In this document: in pieces, positions 32,101 through 47,100 of the stretch | Layout of the letters: every line of letters begins with the position of its first letter | Position numbering within the stretch: position 1 is the stretch's first letter | Made by a program: the position numbers and the translations under genes | The notes under the pieces: model-generated | Told to the model about the DNA's origin: nothing | Seen by the model: the letters and a program-made list of their open reading frames with translations, nothing else | The model's database searches: none | Origin: Phoronis australis | Lineage: Eukaryota; Phoronida; Phoronidae | DNA: 64,000 bases | Assembly (NCBI GenBank): GCA_002633005.1 | Contig: NMRA01000015.1 | Coordinates: forward strand, 196,054-260,053 | Reading direction: 5' to 3'

Positions 32101-35100
32101 CACAAATATTGGATCACCCAACGAAACTCCTTATAAGAAAATGAGATGAGCTCAATTTCGATTGGCCATTGCCATTGAGAAATGCAACAAAAATAACCAA
32201 TAGTATCGTCTAAGTAAAAAATGCACAAGCAACAACCAATCAGAGTAGTCAAATGCATTTCCATTCAGGTTTGTTGATATTTCTAACACTGCAGCCGCAG
32301 TCTATTTCTTATTTCTGAAATGACTGATGACTTATCTATTCCAGAGAAGTAGCCGACGAGGCGATAATATTAAGAATGTAGCCGTCATTTCAAGCAACTT
32401 TTTGCCTGTCTTCTTTAATTCTGGTCGTCCCGTTGAACCAGTCTAAAATAAAATTCTGGCCGCCCTAACATGGGCAAGACGGCCGCTGTTTAAACCCCTG
32501 CGACCGCCCAGACACTCAACTCATCCAATGCTCGGATTTTTGTACCAATCTTCCGAAAACCATTCCCCCTCTGACTTCACTCAGAGCACATAGTACGCTT
32601 AGGCTGACAACGAATTCACGTTGTCGAATGTTTATGTAGGTCATCGAAGCACTACTGCACATAAATTAGTCCGCTCTATGTTAGATCCCATGAGAAGTTT
32701 TAGGTTACAGTTTCACTTCTAAATAAATCCAAAACAAACATCCACACACAATTGAAAAAATGAAGAATTGTATTACATTTTGTGAAGTTTGCTGAGGCTT
32801 ATATTTTTCGGGCGAAAGCGTGGTCAGGCCACTATTTGTTATGGTCACAGAATCACTCATACACCAGTAGCAAGAAAATTCGGAATATTAATATTTTTTT
32901 ATCTTAAATCATATAATGAAGAACTGAATCCCGATTCATTTCGAGAAAAAAATTCAATTCCCGAGTACAGTCAGTACTGTCAGGCCCATTTCACGCTTCA
33001 GTTACAACGATTACAGGGTAATATATGATGTTATCAGGAACAGTCAGGCCTGGCCAACACATACTAATGCGATTACATAAGCTGACGATCGAGCTTCGAT
33101 AAAAGGGCGATAGCGTTGGTTCCGTAATGAATAGTAATACTAGTAATATAATAAATGGGTAATGGCAGTATTTTTATTTTGTAGTTCAGACATTTTGAAA
33201 CTGTTTGATATCAACTGACATAAATTGTCTAATATTTCACTATTTTTAATCAATTTGTTTTATGTGATTGTCACAAATTACTGAATAACTGAAACAGAGC
33301 CAGACGTGAACAGCGTAATCCCAATATAACCTGGGTATGGAGGGGACACTAGTTTCTATTTCAGTCATTTTTGAAAACCTTGGAAGTGAACTATGTGAAT
33401 CAAGTCTTGTGGATTACAGTTACTTCAAGTCAAAGTCCCACGCTTCAACTTGACAGGGGTAAACAAAGGTTACGACTAGCGTCTACCTTGTACAATGAAG
33501 TAAACAGAGCTGTACCGTCTACCTTTTACAATGAAGAAAACAGAGCTGTACTGTCTACCATTTACAATGAAGTAAACAGAGCTGTACTATTTCACAACCA
33601 AAAAAGATTTCAATTCACATGCACTCTAGTCAGAGCCTGTGACTGTTTGATATTCCATGGTCAGAGCTTGTGACTGTTAAGCCAGCTAAACACAAGGACA
33701 TGAATTTTTGATAAGGTTAGCAACATAATTACATAGCAGCATTAACATGAATATATTAATCAGTCATGTTAATAATATTTAACTAGGCATAACACAACTC
33801 TTACCTGGTTGCAGCTTTCTCTTGATTGGTTGCTGGCATTTGACACACTTTTTCATGCGCTTGCAGCAGTCCACACATGTGACCACATGACCGCAGGGTT
33901 CAAAGGTCACATTAGCTGCTTCCTCATTACAGACTAGACATTCATTGTGGATGATGTGGACGGGCTCACCTTTTGATTTTAGGCTGAAGGAAGTGAGAAG
34001 ACAGAAGTACTTCACTGCCACTACATGTACAGAGACTGAATATTAGAAAGTTTAACACAGTTTGCAAACCACAATCCGCTTGCTGGTTGGTTTTGCACTA
34101 AATTTCCCCATGTTTTGTTTTGAAACAACAAATTTTTATTGATTGTAACTTAGAGACATACACAAGTACAAAAATTTAGGTCACACAACACGAGTTCCAA
34201 CACGTTAATGGCTGAATGTGCAACAACCACGTGCTAATACTACATAACTACATATTTTGACATTAAAATAAAATAACGTGCCCACACATTATGTGTGAAT
34301 TACTATTTCTACTTAGCAGCAACCAAGGCCACATTTAGGGTAGTGTAGTTATTAGAATAGCGTTGCGCTCTTAACAGGTTGATTAATGTTGCAAAGGTAT
34401 TGACCAACATTGCCCAGATATTGACAAACTTTGACCAAATACTATTCAACGTAGCCTAGATATTGACCAATGTTGCCCAGATACAAAGGTTGGCAAGATA
34501 TTGACCACAATTACCAAAATATTGCCCAACATTGCCCAGACATCAAGCAAAGTCAACCAAAGTTTACCAGATTTTGACATACATTTCACCAATATTTCCG
34601 TAGAACTATCATGCAGCAACCATACTCACTCTTCGCCAGCAAATTTCCGCAGACATTCCGTCAATCTGGCATCCGCGCTGATGTCCAGTGGGGTCTTGCC
34701 TTGGCGATTCTTGTGACTTAGGCTGGCCCCCTTCTGTACCAGGTAGCAGGCGACAGCTACACCAGGCTTGGACCTCAGGTCATCAGAGGTCAATGCAGCT
34801 TTGACCTGTAGAGATGATAACTTACATAACAGCAGAATTTTCAACATTTTAGAGACACTCCGTCATTCTGTAAAGTGCAGTAAAATGTCCTCACTTGGAA
34901 AACAGTATGGCAGACAACTTAAATACTATGTTCTCACTGTTTCAAAAAAATGTGCAGTACCAAAATGATGCACTTCTATACAAAGGTTATCACGAAACAG
35001 TATTTCGAAAAATCTTGGTCATTCACAACAACATAATAGAACCTTGAAAAATGAAGAAAGTAATTTTCACAATTATTTTTCTTACCACAATAGTGGAGAT

Positions 35101-38100
35101 ACGTTAACAATTCAGCCATTTAGGGCATAATATGATGAGTATATGGACTTCCATTTCTCAAACTTCTCAATAATTTAAAAAAAAATGTTTCATCAACGAT
35201 TTGTACAATTTCTTGCATTTCAAGCAATGCAGTAAGCATTAAAATCAAAAGGATAGAACGGAAATTTTTAGAAATTATTTATTTTCAAAATTAACACAAA
35301 AGGGAAAAGCAACCATTTTTGTATCAGTCTTGGTTAAATTACAACAGTCTGGTTATCTTTAGATAATTTTCAAGTATAAGTTAAATTCCCCCGGGTTCTA
35401 ATTAATAATACATGGCCACTCCAGAAATGCAGCTTGAATCATTACACCATCACCTTTGTTTGTGCAACGATTCACTGAGGACATCTATTGATTGTACATT
35501 TACTTTCCAAATTATTTGCCTTTGACGAGTATTCTCAGACAATCCTAGCTCTTAGTGGCATTTAGCAACTGTTCAATCTGCAGTAGACGGGAAATGGCAG
35601 GATTTGGCACCACAAAAAACACGAATTACATGCATGGTGCTTTCATGGTCGTTGTTAGCCTGGTGACTGTTCACACGCAACTATGAAACAAACCCCCATG
35701 AACTTGAGGCACGCAGTGGCTGATGCTTGCAACGCTTGGCATCACACACTCCAAGCAGGTGGTGACATAGCATAGAAGGGCAATGCTGACAGTATGGCAG
35801 CATTCTTCACAACATGTTGAACAAGTCAGGTAAATTCATGATGTCTTTGAATACCGGTATGTCTCTTTTGTAATCTGACCATAACAAATGTTTGTTGCAC
35901 ACATGAATAATCTTGCACTGCTTTAGATGTGGCAAGAACGGGTGACGCTGGATTCTAAATGTGAAGGAGCAAATGTCGACAGATCTTGTTATCTACTGGA
36001 AATCAGTGAAACAGAAGTGCAACACAATACGAGAGCTCATGATGCTTGCTGATACACAACACTCTCAGAGTGAGAGAAAGGCAAATAACTCATGACTCTT
36101 GAGTAATCCTTCTGCAGGAATGGCTGAGCACACTCTTCAGTAGCCAGTCAGTCATATTTTATTAATTGTCGACTTTTTATAAATTGGTACTTTTTCTACA
36201 CAGAGCAAATGGGAGATGTCAGCCACAGGGGAGATTTGTATGCCTATAATGGATGACTGTGAAGCCCTTGAGTTATGGATGACTGTGAGACCTTGGTGCT
36301 ATGGATGGCTGTCTACAAAAACTGTATTTCCAAAAGTTATGTACAAGATGAACAAGTCCTAAAGAACATAATCTATAATATAAGAGTAGTTAGTCCTAAT
36401 GACAAACCAGATGTAATTATTTATTACAAGAATATGAAGACCTCTAATTTAGTGATGAGAAACAATATTAGTCGTGAGAAGGTCCGTACTGTTGCTAGAT
36501 GTAATGTTGTTTATGAGTTTACTTGTCCCGCGGTCGAATGTTTTCGTCATCATGAGAAACAAAACTACACAGGGCACACAGTGTATTTGTTGCCACAACG
36601 ACTTTCAATACATTTACAAAACGGCTCCATAAAAGACCATTTTCAAAACGTTCATGGTCACAAGATAACTCATCAGGAGATTGTCGATACATTGAAAATG
36701 TATACAGGTTACGAACATTAGAATCGCTTCTAATGTTTGAAAAACCCAGTTTGAATGAGCAGCTAACTGGAACTCGAAGGACACTATCATTATTTAAGTG
36801 ATCTGTAGATTATGTTGCACAGCAACTTGTATGTATATTTATCGTCATAGTTGCGCATGCCAACTTCACGTGTTATATTGCATTTGTCATTTCTGATGTG
36901 CGTCGAATAAAGTATATTACTACTACTACATAACTACACTCGGGGAAACCAATGGTCATCGCCTGAGCATAAAACCGCCTTGTTGTTGTAGTCACTGATT
37001 TATTCCACTTCATAGTTATGCTCTGAATAGGATTTGATTTAACTCTCACAAATATATAGTATTTGTTCATTCGAAATGTTTCTTTAATTTATGCCAAGTT
37101 GTTTCAAGTTAGTGTACATTGCTTTTCGACAGCCATTTTATAATGAATCCTATGGTCATCATATGCTGCCACCTTTTGTAAGAACAGGAAGACATGCAGA
37201 AAAAGGCCAAGAAAATAAAGTGATTTACAGCAATTCTAGTTCAACCACAGATTGTTTTATTGGAATAATATCAATTTTTGAAATGATTAAAATTGGATTA
37301 CAATTACAGTTCTGGAAAATAAATAATTTTGAAATTTAAGCAATGAAATCAAAATTAGAGATAACATGCAAACACGTTTACAGCAATGTAACATTATTGT
37401 GCTAAATAATTCCTCTTCTTGTAACTTTTCAACAATCTGTCATCGATACTCTTCTGAATGTTGGCTGTGGCTTTGTGAAGATGACGGAAAAAATGTCAAG
37501 GCACCTCAGAGTATGAACACCACAACTAAATCTTCCGTCCAGAGGTCGCTGTTGGGAAAATAGCATGTTCCCAAAGCTCATGAGAACCAATGATAGACAG
37601 TGCCAAAGCTGGGGTGGTGACCACTTCTGACATGCACAGCAGACCTCATCTTCTGCATCTAAATCAGCACAGTCACTAGCCATCCAAATTTGCTGAATGT
37701 ATACCACTGTCTGCTATTGTTTTATTCCAGATGTACCTTACTTATTATCGGTTTGTGACTTCTTTACAGGCCTTCATGAAGCGTACGTCCTGGGCGTCCA
37801 ACTGGACGCTTTAGCACTAACCTGGACGCCCACTGTATCACTTGGATGCTCACTGTCAATCAGGATTTATCCCCATTTAAAATGTTTGAGTTTGCGCTTG
37901 TTTCATGCTTTTTTATGTGCGTTTTGATATGAGCAGCAGTGACACCTGTTGCCAAAATATAAACCTGTGTTTTTTTTTCTTGTGTAGGTAAATGCAGCTT
38001 TGATGACTCAATGTACAGAATATAAAGCTAGTTTAGATATGATAAAGTTTATAACAGTTATTTAACTTGAGATCACCAAAAACAGTGCACTCATCATTCA

Positions 38101-41100
38101 ACCAATATCTTTAGTTTTTTTAGAAAAAAAGCTCACTACAAGGGAGCTGTTTTTGTAAACTTAGATGTAAAAGCCTTGTTTTATGCATTTTTTATAAAAA
38201 ACATCAGTCTGTGGGGAAAGGCGGTTTTACTGGTGAATGGTGGTAGGAGGTGGGGAAAACATGTTGTTAGAATCATGGACGCCTTGGAATATTGGGAACC
38301 CCACTTTGGACACCCAATTTTCGAAATCCTGGATGAAGCCCTGCTTCTTTAGTTGACTTTTTGCTCTTGTTGTTACTACCACCATTTATCTGTGCTGTCC
38401 TTCTTTTTCTTTTTAGTATTTCCTCATTCTCTGTGAACACCTTGCTAGGCAAAACAGAACTGTTATCCCTTAAGACTTGGTCGGCAGAAGTTGATCATTA
38501 GACCTCGATAAAGTTGTTCTAATAAATCACTCAATGTCATATTGTTTGAATTTTTTTGCTCACCTTTAACAGGGTTCTGTATAATCATAAATAAATAAAT
38601 AAATAAGTACCCCAGTTGCATTTGCATTTTATTGCCCAATCTCCTCTTTTATTTTCAATTACTTCATGCTGTGTTGTATGTAAAAATAGTGAAATAAATT
38701 CAATGTTTTATTTTATTGTTGACCATTCTCTATCAATTCCAAGTATTTTAATTTTCTTCAAATAAATCCAAAATGTCTGAACCAGAAATTTCAACATTAA
38801 TGTTGAGCTGTGCACTGTGTTTTGCAATAAAAAACAAGTGGAAAATATTTTTATGGGCAATGCGTGTGCCGAAACTGTTAAGCACCCAGCGTGTTGCATT
38901 TGTCTGCGGCATTTTTCCTTTGATCTAGTTGATCTCAGTTAGTGCCTGGGACAAATAGATACATCGCATAAACAATCCTTGGATTATTTTTTGTCCCGTC
39001 TAAAGAAAATTTAATTTCAAAAATGTCTTCTGAAAATGAACAAAAAAGTGCATTAGTGAAATCTACAAATTTTTAATGCTTTAAAAAAAACAGTTGGTAA
39101 ATGCACCGGTTTTCATCTCATTTTATTGATGCGTGTTTCTCTCGAAAGGTTATAGCTAACAAGCAGATGAGCACTCCAAATTGGAATGCTAAGTCCCGCA
39201 TGGCTGCGCTGCACACGAAAGAAGATGGTGGACGGCCACTGGAGCCTGAGGACAATAGGTATCCTAACGATACTATAACTGCCATTTTTTCAGGATTTTA
39301 ATATTGCCCAGATGGTCTGTGATGTCACAAGACATCTCAAATATTCACGTAATTCAAATTTTACAAACAAATGTAGTGGAACGTTCTCAAGGACTTAGCA
39401 GTTTCATGAACTAAATTCCAGAGGACCAGTTTTATTTGCGTCTAACAAATTATATCATTTGATTAAAAACTCCCTAGTTCACATTCAGACTAATTGTTGT
39501 GGTAACCACATTACAGCAGCTGAGATTTCAACACTGCATCACGTTTAAGCACAAAAAAGTAATACAACGCAAAAGAACATCGTGTTACGCAATAACACAT
39601 GACGAAAAAACGTGTGGTATGACATATGTTTGCGCGATATGACACATATTTGTGTCACCAGTTTTACGCCACATCACGCAAACAAATTTGCAATTACCAT
39701 TGCACACAATTTTTTACTTGCCAATTACCAAAACCTCGTTCCATTGTTTATCAAAATAAAGACAATATTTAGATATTTTTCATTTACTAACTATTACATT
39801 CCAATTTGAGACTAAATGAGAAATTCCCACTTTAAATAATAATGACACAATCAGTGTCAAACACCATCCAAAATACATATAAACAGAACTGGCCGGGAAT
39901 GATTCAGGCAGCGAACATCACTTTTGGAGTGAAACATGCTTAATTATTTAAAACCTGGGGAAATTTAGTTAACTTGAAAATTAATCCAAGATTAAAAATC
40001 AAGAACCTAATTTAGCCAAAACAAAAACCAAAAATGATTGCTTTCTTAATATCATAATGAAATGAAAGTATGAAAATTTTGCGACATAATGAAATGAACA
40101 CTAAGGCTTGTATAGAAATATATCAGGATTAAATATGCAGAAAAGAAGAGTGACCTTGACATAGATAACTGCAAGTCATCACATTTTAGATGTCTAGACA
40201 TCAAATTGGTTTTTAACTCACATTAAATGCAATCCAGATCTAAAATTCACATGGTTTCTTGGAAGCATTCACATATTTTTAACATAAAATACCAAAGTGA
40301 ACAAATAATCACTCTCAAATAAAATGTTTTCAGTTTTACTGCATGGTTTCCAAATGAGTAATTAGTTGAGGAAATTGACACTTGGCAACATTCACAAAGT
40401 TTGCATTTAACCTACAAATTATCTTCAAATCATAATTATTTGCATATTCATAAACAGGTGGTTCAATGACAGCTGTAGTGCGAAAACCATGAAAAACAAA
40501 TTAAAATAGAACATTTTAATAATTTTCTCAAAATTTCCAACAGGACACACTTGACCTGTTATCTAGTTTTTACAAAATAAATTTAATGAAAACGAGGTTT
40601 AATGATGCACATCAAAGTTGGAAATGAGGCATGAGCTATGACTGAACTGTGCCAGTGCAGTTTTATAGAATTTTAATAGCACCGTCAAGTGCTTTAGATA
40701 TTTAAACATACTTCATCACCATCAAAAACATGCCTATAACCATGTGGTTCACGTGATGAATATAGAAATAATAACACTACAGTAGAAGACAAAAGTAATA
40801 AGATAAGATACTGTTCCTTGTCATCACAGCTAATTCTGTTAACAACAAAAATGACTGACAAGCTCGAAATAAGTGAGTAAACGCTCCAAACCTCAAGTGA
40901 AAAAAGTATGAGCGGAAAATTGGCCTCACTTGTATGAGCGCCGAGAGGAGTTCCAAGGTTTTTTTTGGTCATCACTTTCTACGAGCAGGCCAAATCAATA
41001 AATACGATTATCATTGCAAATATTCAGTCACTTGAATTTTACAGCAGAGATTTTTGCCCGTCGAGCCATGACTGGTAATTAACTATTATGGATACAAAAG

Positions 41101-44100
41101 TCTTATTACAGAATGGCTTAGCCACCTTGTACTAACTTTCCTGTTAATACCCCATCATTCTCAGTGATGAAGGGTACTGATGATGAATTCGGATTGTGTA
41201 CACCTGTCATGACAGAGAGTTCTGGGCATATAGTTATGTTATCCATGAAAAGTGCTGACATACTTGAAAATGAGGTCAAGGGCACCAGAATCAACTGGAA
41301 GTTTGAGATGCCCCATCTACATCTTGGTGCAGAATATGTGCAAAATCTAAAGCTTCATTCGTAAGAGATCGCGGCAACAATTTCTAAGCAAAAACTTATT
41401 TTTTGCTGTGACATGAATACAATGTCTACGTATGGACATACATGGCTACTATGTCCTCCGCTCTCGTGCTAACAAGTTGCAGGGGATAATAAGACACAAG
41501 GTCAGCATGAAATGCACACCATCATTTAAGTCATCCTCAAAAACAAACAGAAAGCACAAAGACATCTACCTTTCAACAAAAATCACTTTCTATGCAACAA
41601 GAGAATGAGCTGTAGCACTTTTCCAGCTTCTACGCAATGCAAAACAAACTTGGAAAGTTATACAATAAGAGTAGCATTTGTAGCTTCTCAGACGAACCAA
41701 ATCCTGGAATTCAAATTTTTTGTGAGCATTTCAGGACAACCTGTATACATTGGCATTGCAACAATACCTACCTGATCTAGTAGGGGCGACGGGGCAGCCT
41801 GTCCAGGTAAGGTTTGCCTCATCAAGGCCAGGTGTACACAGGTGTCACCATCCTCATCATCCGTCTTCACATTAGCACCTGACCACAGAAATGCATACAG
41901 CATTAATCACACCCATTTTTGAATGTCAGAAATATGACAAGGGCAATGGGGTGACGCACAGAAGGCGTGTCAGGAGGGAGAGTTGACCAACACCTTGAGC
42001 TACACCGGAAAAAATTCCAGAAAAAAAATCTCAAAACAGTCGACTAAATTCAACCCTTGATGTGTTAAGGACCTTACCAAACATTAAAAAAAAAACAATT
42101 ACAATCAGATAGCAAACTTGTACAGAAATTTTCCCGACAACAGGGAAACCTGGCCACCTGCTTGCTTGTACGAAGACCAAATAGCGTATATTAAAGAAAT
42201 ACAACAAGTACTGTTTGAGACGATAAGAAACATAAACTAGATATCTCAATTACCTTGTCAGTCAAATCGAATACTACCCTATCAACATGTGAAAAAATAA
42301 CTAGAAACCCATGGCCGTCAGAGCCTGCCATATATACTTGACCAGATACTTAACACCTGCGGTCTGAGACTGACTAACACTTAATAACAAGAGTTTGGTC
42401 TTATGCTCTCAGTGAAAAAATGTTTAGCCAAGTTATTATGAGCGCATCACAGGCTATAAATAATTCATAGAAATTATATCAGTAAGTCGCAGTCAATTGT
42501 CAGAGACTGCACTTTTGCCCAAGCGAGATTTGATTATTTTTCAGAAATAGTTGTGTGAAACGCGAGTCAAATTTTTGATTTAAGTCTAAGCCACTTGTCA
42601 TTAAAGAGGCTCCACATGTATCCTTGCTCAGCCAAAATATATACGGTTATATTCAGAGGCCAATTATCATATAACCAGTTTGGATGACTAGATAAAACAT
42701 TCGTTAAAAAAAAGATGTACTGACACTAGCAGTTGACCTTAAATGCAATAAAAATTTCATAAAAGTAGTAATAAAATGTGACTGAACATTTGGATCAAGC
42801 TTTATTCTCTTCACAAGTTTCAGGCATTAAAATATGACTGAACATTAGGATCAAACTTTATCCTCTTAATAACTTTCACTATAATTGCAAAATGCTCAAA
42901 ATGAACTTTTCTTATTAGATTTTGTGGAAAACGGATTCATATTGTTTATACTGATGAATACACAATCACATACATGTACACCAAAAAGTGTAATTATTAC
43001 AACTGACATCAGAACCTGAGCTTTACAACTACGTAATGATCACAGACAATTTTAGAACACATTCTACTTTGAACCCATTCCACTACACCAGGGCACATCT
43101 TATATATTAAGTTCCATGTTTCCATCAGCTTTTCCAGAAGTTTTATTCACAATAAAATATGACAAATCTACAAATTGTTGCTCAGCATAAGTTAAAACAA
43201 GAACTCGTAATATAACTCAAAAATGAGTTTTTTTACATTTAAGATATTCCCAAGTTTTCATGAGTTGTTATCATATTTTTATGATCCATGAGTTTCCTTT
43301 CCGTCACTGTCCATTTTCTGATTTTCTATAATGGGTGTGGACAGCGTTAAATGACAAAGATTCACCTCTCACCTTTTGATAGCAGGAGGTCAATGATATG
43401 CATGTGACCTTGAGAGACAGCCAGTAAGAGAGCAGTCTGCTTCCTGTTGTTCTGGATTTCAATGTCTGCATTGGGCTGAACAGAGAAATTACACATCAAT
43501 ATTGATAAACTGTTACCTAGCATAAAAATATGAATGAAAAACTACTTGAAATGAAATAAAAGCATGCGATAGTGATTTAACACATAACTGCTATTGAATA
43601 ATTCAAAAAAAAATCCAGGTTTAGCATCACTTTAAAGTGAAAATCCCACCAAACATGCAACGCGAAAGTTCCCTGCACAACAGGTAAAAGTGACAAATTT
43701 GCATCCATGAAACCACGGGTAGTATCATTGTAGGTCCAGCAGTACCATGGGTAGTATTATTGTAGGTCCGGCAGTGTTGCCAAAATCAGATTTTTATGAC
43801 AGGTTTGTACTTGACCTCACAATAGACAGACAAACACATTCTGGACTCATCTGTGCCTTTTTAAAGGCAACTTCAACAGTGTATAGACGATACAACATTT
43901 ATCAGAACAAGAGCATCTAGCAGAGACCAGATTACAAATACATTATATAGGGGTAATTTTAATTAAGCAACACGCCTATTTGATTTATATGCATGTGCCT
44001 ACTTGTAATGCACACAACGTTAATACTAAATGAAATATGCATGAACAATGAAAGCAATGAATCTGATTAGGTCCTAAAGAATTGGAATATGACAGTGGAA

Positions 44101-47100
44101 TACAGATTCATTTACCAAACATTGTAACCATAGCAACAATGGTGGCGGTGCTACAAAAAAGTGTCATAAGATACTGAACGACCTGTGCAAACACTATGCA
44201 TTTTCACCTTCGTTTCTTAAAGAATGCATAATTTTTACCACAAATCTTGATGCGATAAACCATTGGTTAAAAAATATCTATATGTAGGACCCACCAACAC
44301 ATACCATAGATGTAAGAATATCTACAACGTCCCTGTGTCCATTTAGCGAGGCGAGGTGCAGTGAGGCGAACCCATCCTCCTTCTTACTATTCACCAACTC
44401 ATTATTACGTGATAAAATCTTCTCGGTGGCGCTAAACAATGCAACAAAGGAACATCAATGCAAAACCAATCTCAATGCTCATATATCATTGAACCTGTGA
44501 TGCTCAACCAAATGGACTTCAAACAGTAATCATGGATAAAAATTGTTGATGAAATTGTCCATTTCATTATTAACAAGACCGTTTAACAATGCTACAAGTA
44601 CCTATAATTTTTCAAAGTTTTGACTGTGGAAGAAAACTTGAAAATAGTTATTAAAATATTCATTTTGGTGCTACTAATTTAAATACGCAGGCCATTGTCG
44701 GTCATACTGTCATAAGTTGGTGAGAATTCCCCAGCAAAACTTGGACAAAAAGGAAGTTGATCCAATAAAACAAATCACATCAAAAAACCTCAAAAATTTT
44801 CAAATTTTTTAATCAACCATCTTATAAAAGACCTTCAGATAACACTTGGTGCTGAGGGCTCCATTGTGTCTGACATTTCTTGGAAGATTTTAATGCTATA
44901 CATTTAGTACACATTACCATAAACAAAATTGCTGCACGAAAAGCTAAAAATCTGACCACTCCAGGTAAATAACAAATCATCACCGGCATTACTGACGTAA
45001 GTGACACTATGTTGTCTGTCTGCATACAGTGTCATCTGCTAATAAACAGTGTCATCTTTCAATATCATTGCTCTACTGCCACCTACAAGCACGGTACCAT
45101 CTGTTGATTAATTACAACAAACATACAACTTGTTCCCTTTCAGAGCTGCATGGTGCAGTGCATTGAAGCCCCTCTTGTTCTTCAAAGTGAAGTCACTAGA
45201 CGGGTAGCCAATCAGCATCTCCATAATCTCACGGTTGTCCTTGCCGATGGCATCATGCAATGCCGTGTCGCCAAACGAGTCCTGCATGGTAAAAGGACAA
45301 AGGTCAAATAATGGGCAGCCACATTTGCTCAACACAATTAATGTACAAGATGATTCATGCACAAGTACAACTTAATTGTTGAATAATTTCCAACAACATC
45401 GGTTTTTTCATTTTTCAAAAGCTTCTAACATTGTTGGGTTATACCTCAAATTCTCAGAGCATTATCAGATGGAAGAAGCCATGCTATAGAAGTAGCTATG
45501 GTACAGAAGTAGCCACGGTATAGAAGTAGCCACGGTATAGAAGTAGTCACGGTATAGAAGTAGCCATGGTATAGAAGTAGCCACGGTATAGAAGTAGCCA
45601 CGGTATAGAAGTAGCCACGGTATAGAAGTAGCCACGGTATAGAAGTAGCCACGGTATAGAAGTAGCCANNNNNNNNNNNNNNNNNNNNNNNNNNNNNNNN
45701 NNNNNNNNNNNNNNNNNNNNNNNNNNNNNNNNNNNNNNNNNNNNNNNNNNNNNNNNNNNNNNNNNNNNNNNNNNNNNNNNNGTATAGAAGAAGCCATGGT
45801 ATAGAAGAAGCCATGGTATAGAAGTAGCCATGGTATAGAAGTAGCCACGGTATAGAAGTAGCCATGGTATAGAAGTAGCCACGGTATTGAAGTAGCCACG
45901 GTATAGAAGTAGCCACGGTATAGAAGTACCCATGGTATACAAGAAGCCAAGTACTACTACTTAAAAATGTCCGAGTATATACTTGGTGCTACTCAACTCA
46001 TCAACTTGTTCACTGCATACGCCATTCTCAAACTTAATGCCTGGTTAACATTTCTATGCCAAAACAAGACTTTAAGCTTAAAAGCACCATATAATCACAC
46101 CTGACATGCCCAGCCCCTCATGTAGATGTAATAAGTTCACAGTTCCACACTGGAAACACTTCGAGGAATTTTTGCTGAGTGCATGCATCTGTGGTGGCAA
46201 ATAAACCATCAGATTATACTTAATTTGGGAAGAGTTTAGTTACAGAAACACAGAGTGTGCCAGATGTGTGGTGTGTAATGCTGCTGCAAAACTAGACTAT
46301 TACAGACTAGAATGGCAATGAAAAAGTGCTACCTGTTGCTTAATTTCTGTTTTCACTGATTTTTCAAAAACATTTCCTCCCGTCACAAGAATACGTTCAC
46401 TTGGAACATGGCAAATTATCCAAACTGGTTTCAGTTGATCAGTATAATCCATATTTCATAAACAAGCAATTAAACTAAATTTCTGATCTAAAAACAGCCT
46501 GTTGTCACTAGTTCACAATATGTATCGCTTTGTCACTGGATATGAGCTTGCACCTAATATATATTGCTTTGTCACTGGATATGAGCTTGCAGCTAATATA
46601 TATTGCTTTGTCACTGGATATGAGCTTGCAACCGGTAAATTTATTCTTCAGCTTTGCAAATCGTTCAACAGCAGAAAACATTGAGAAATAAACTCACTTA
46701 AATTGATCATCAGAAACAACTCTCATCAGCAGATGAACAATACCTTGTGCTGTTCAAGCCCACTTCAGAGAAAATTTAACTTTTTTTGGGGTCTATGTGA
46801 AAAAAGGCCTACTACAGATTTTACCATTACTGGAGTCTCCAGCTATAATTTTTCATTGGGGGCAGAGTATACAAGAAATTAAAATTATAAATTTTCTGCG
46901 TACTGATGTTGTTCAAATCGTGAACCAAGAATCAAGTCTTAGATTTAGTAACACCCAGTTATGACATCGCATTTGACTTAAGTACGAGTAATAAAGCACT
47001 AGTGACATTTGTACTCACCTGTATATTAACGTCACATTTGTACTTGAGCAAGACACGCACACAGTTGGCGTGCTGTTTATTGACAGCCACATGTAGTGTG

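Larger units (their letters stand above)
29117..33804. other. Last mib2 intron (4.7 kb)
   Basis: Holds a copy of the 26.7-kb dispersed repeat (29740-29990), a second dispersed repeat (29990-30545) and a minisatellite (33480-33605). It also holds a 126-codon minus-strand frame at 30570-30950 without a recognised domain. The remainder shows nothing I can name. Confidence 0.6.
34806..41771. other. Largest mib2 intron (7.0 kb)
   Basis: Contains a Penelope-like fragment (36.3-36.9 kb), a dispersed repeat (37.8-38.3 kb), an AAAT microsatellite (about 38588-38608) and a possible plus-strand exon at 39149-39258. The stretches 34.8-36.2 and 39.4-41.7 kb are AT-rich with no recognisable feature. Confidence 0.6.

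Noticed and set aside
45446-45950. Three overlapping 131-161-codon frames
   Set aside because: All are translations of the 17-bp minisatellite across an N gap, with a 17-residue period in every frame.
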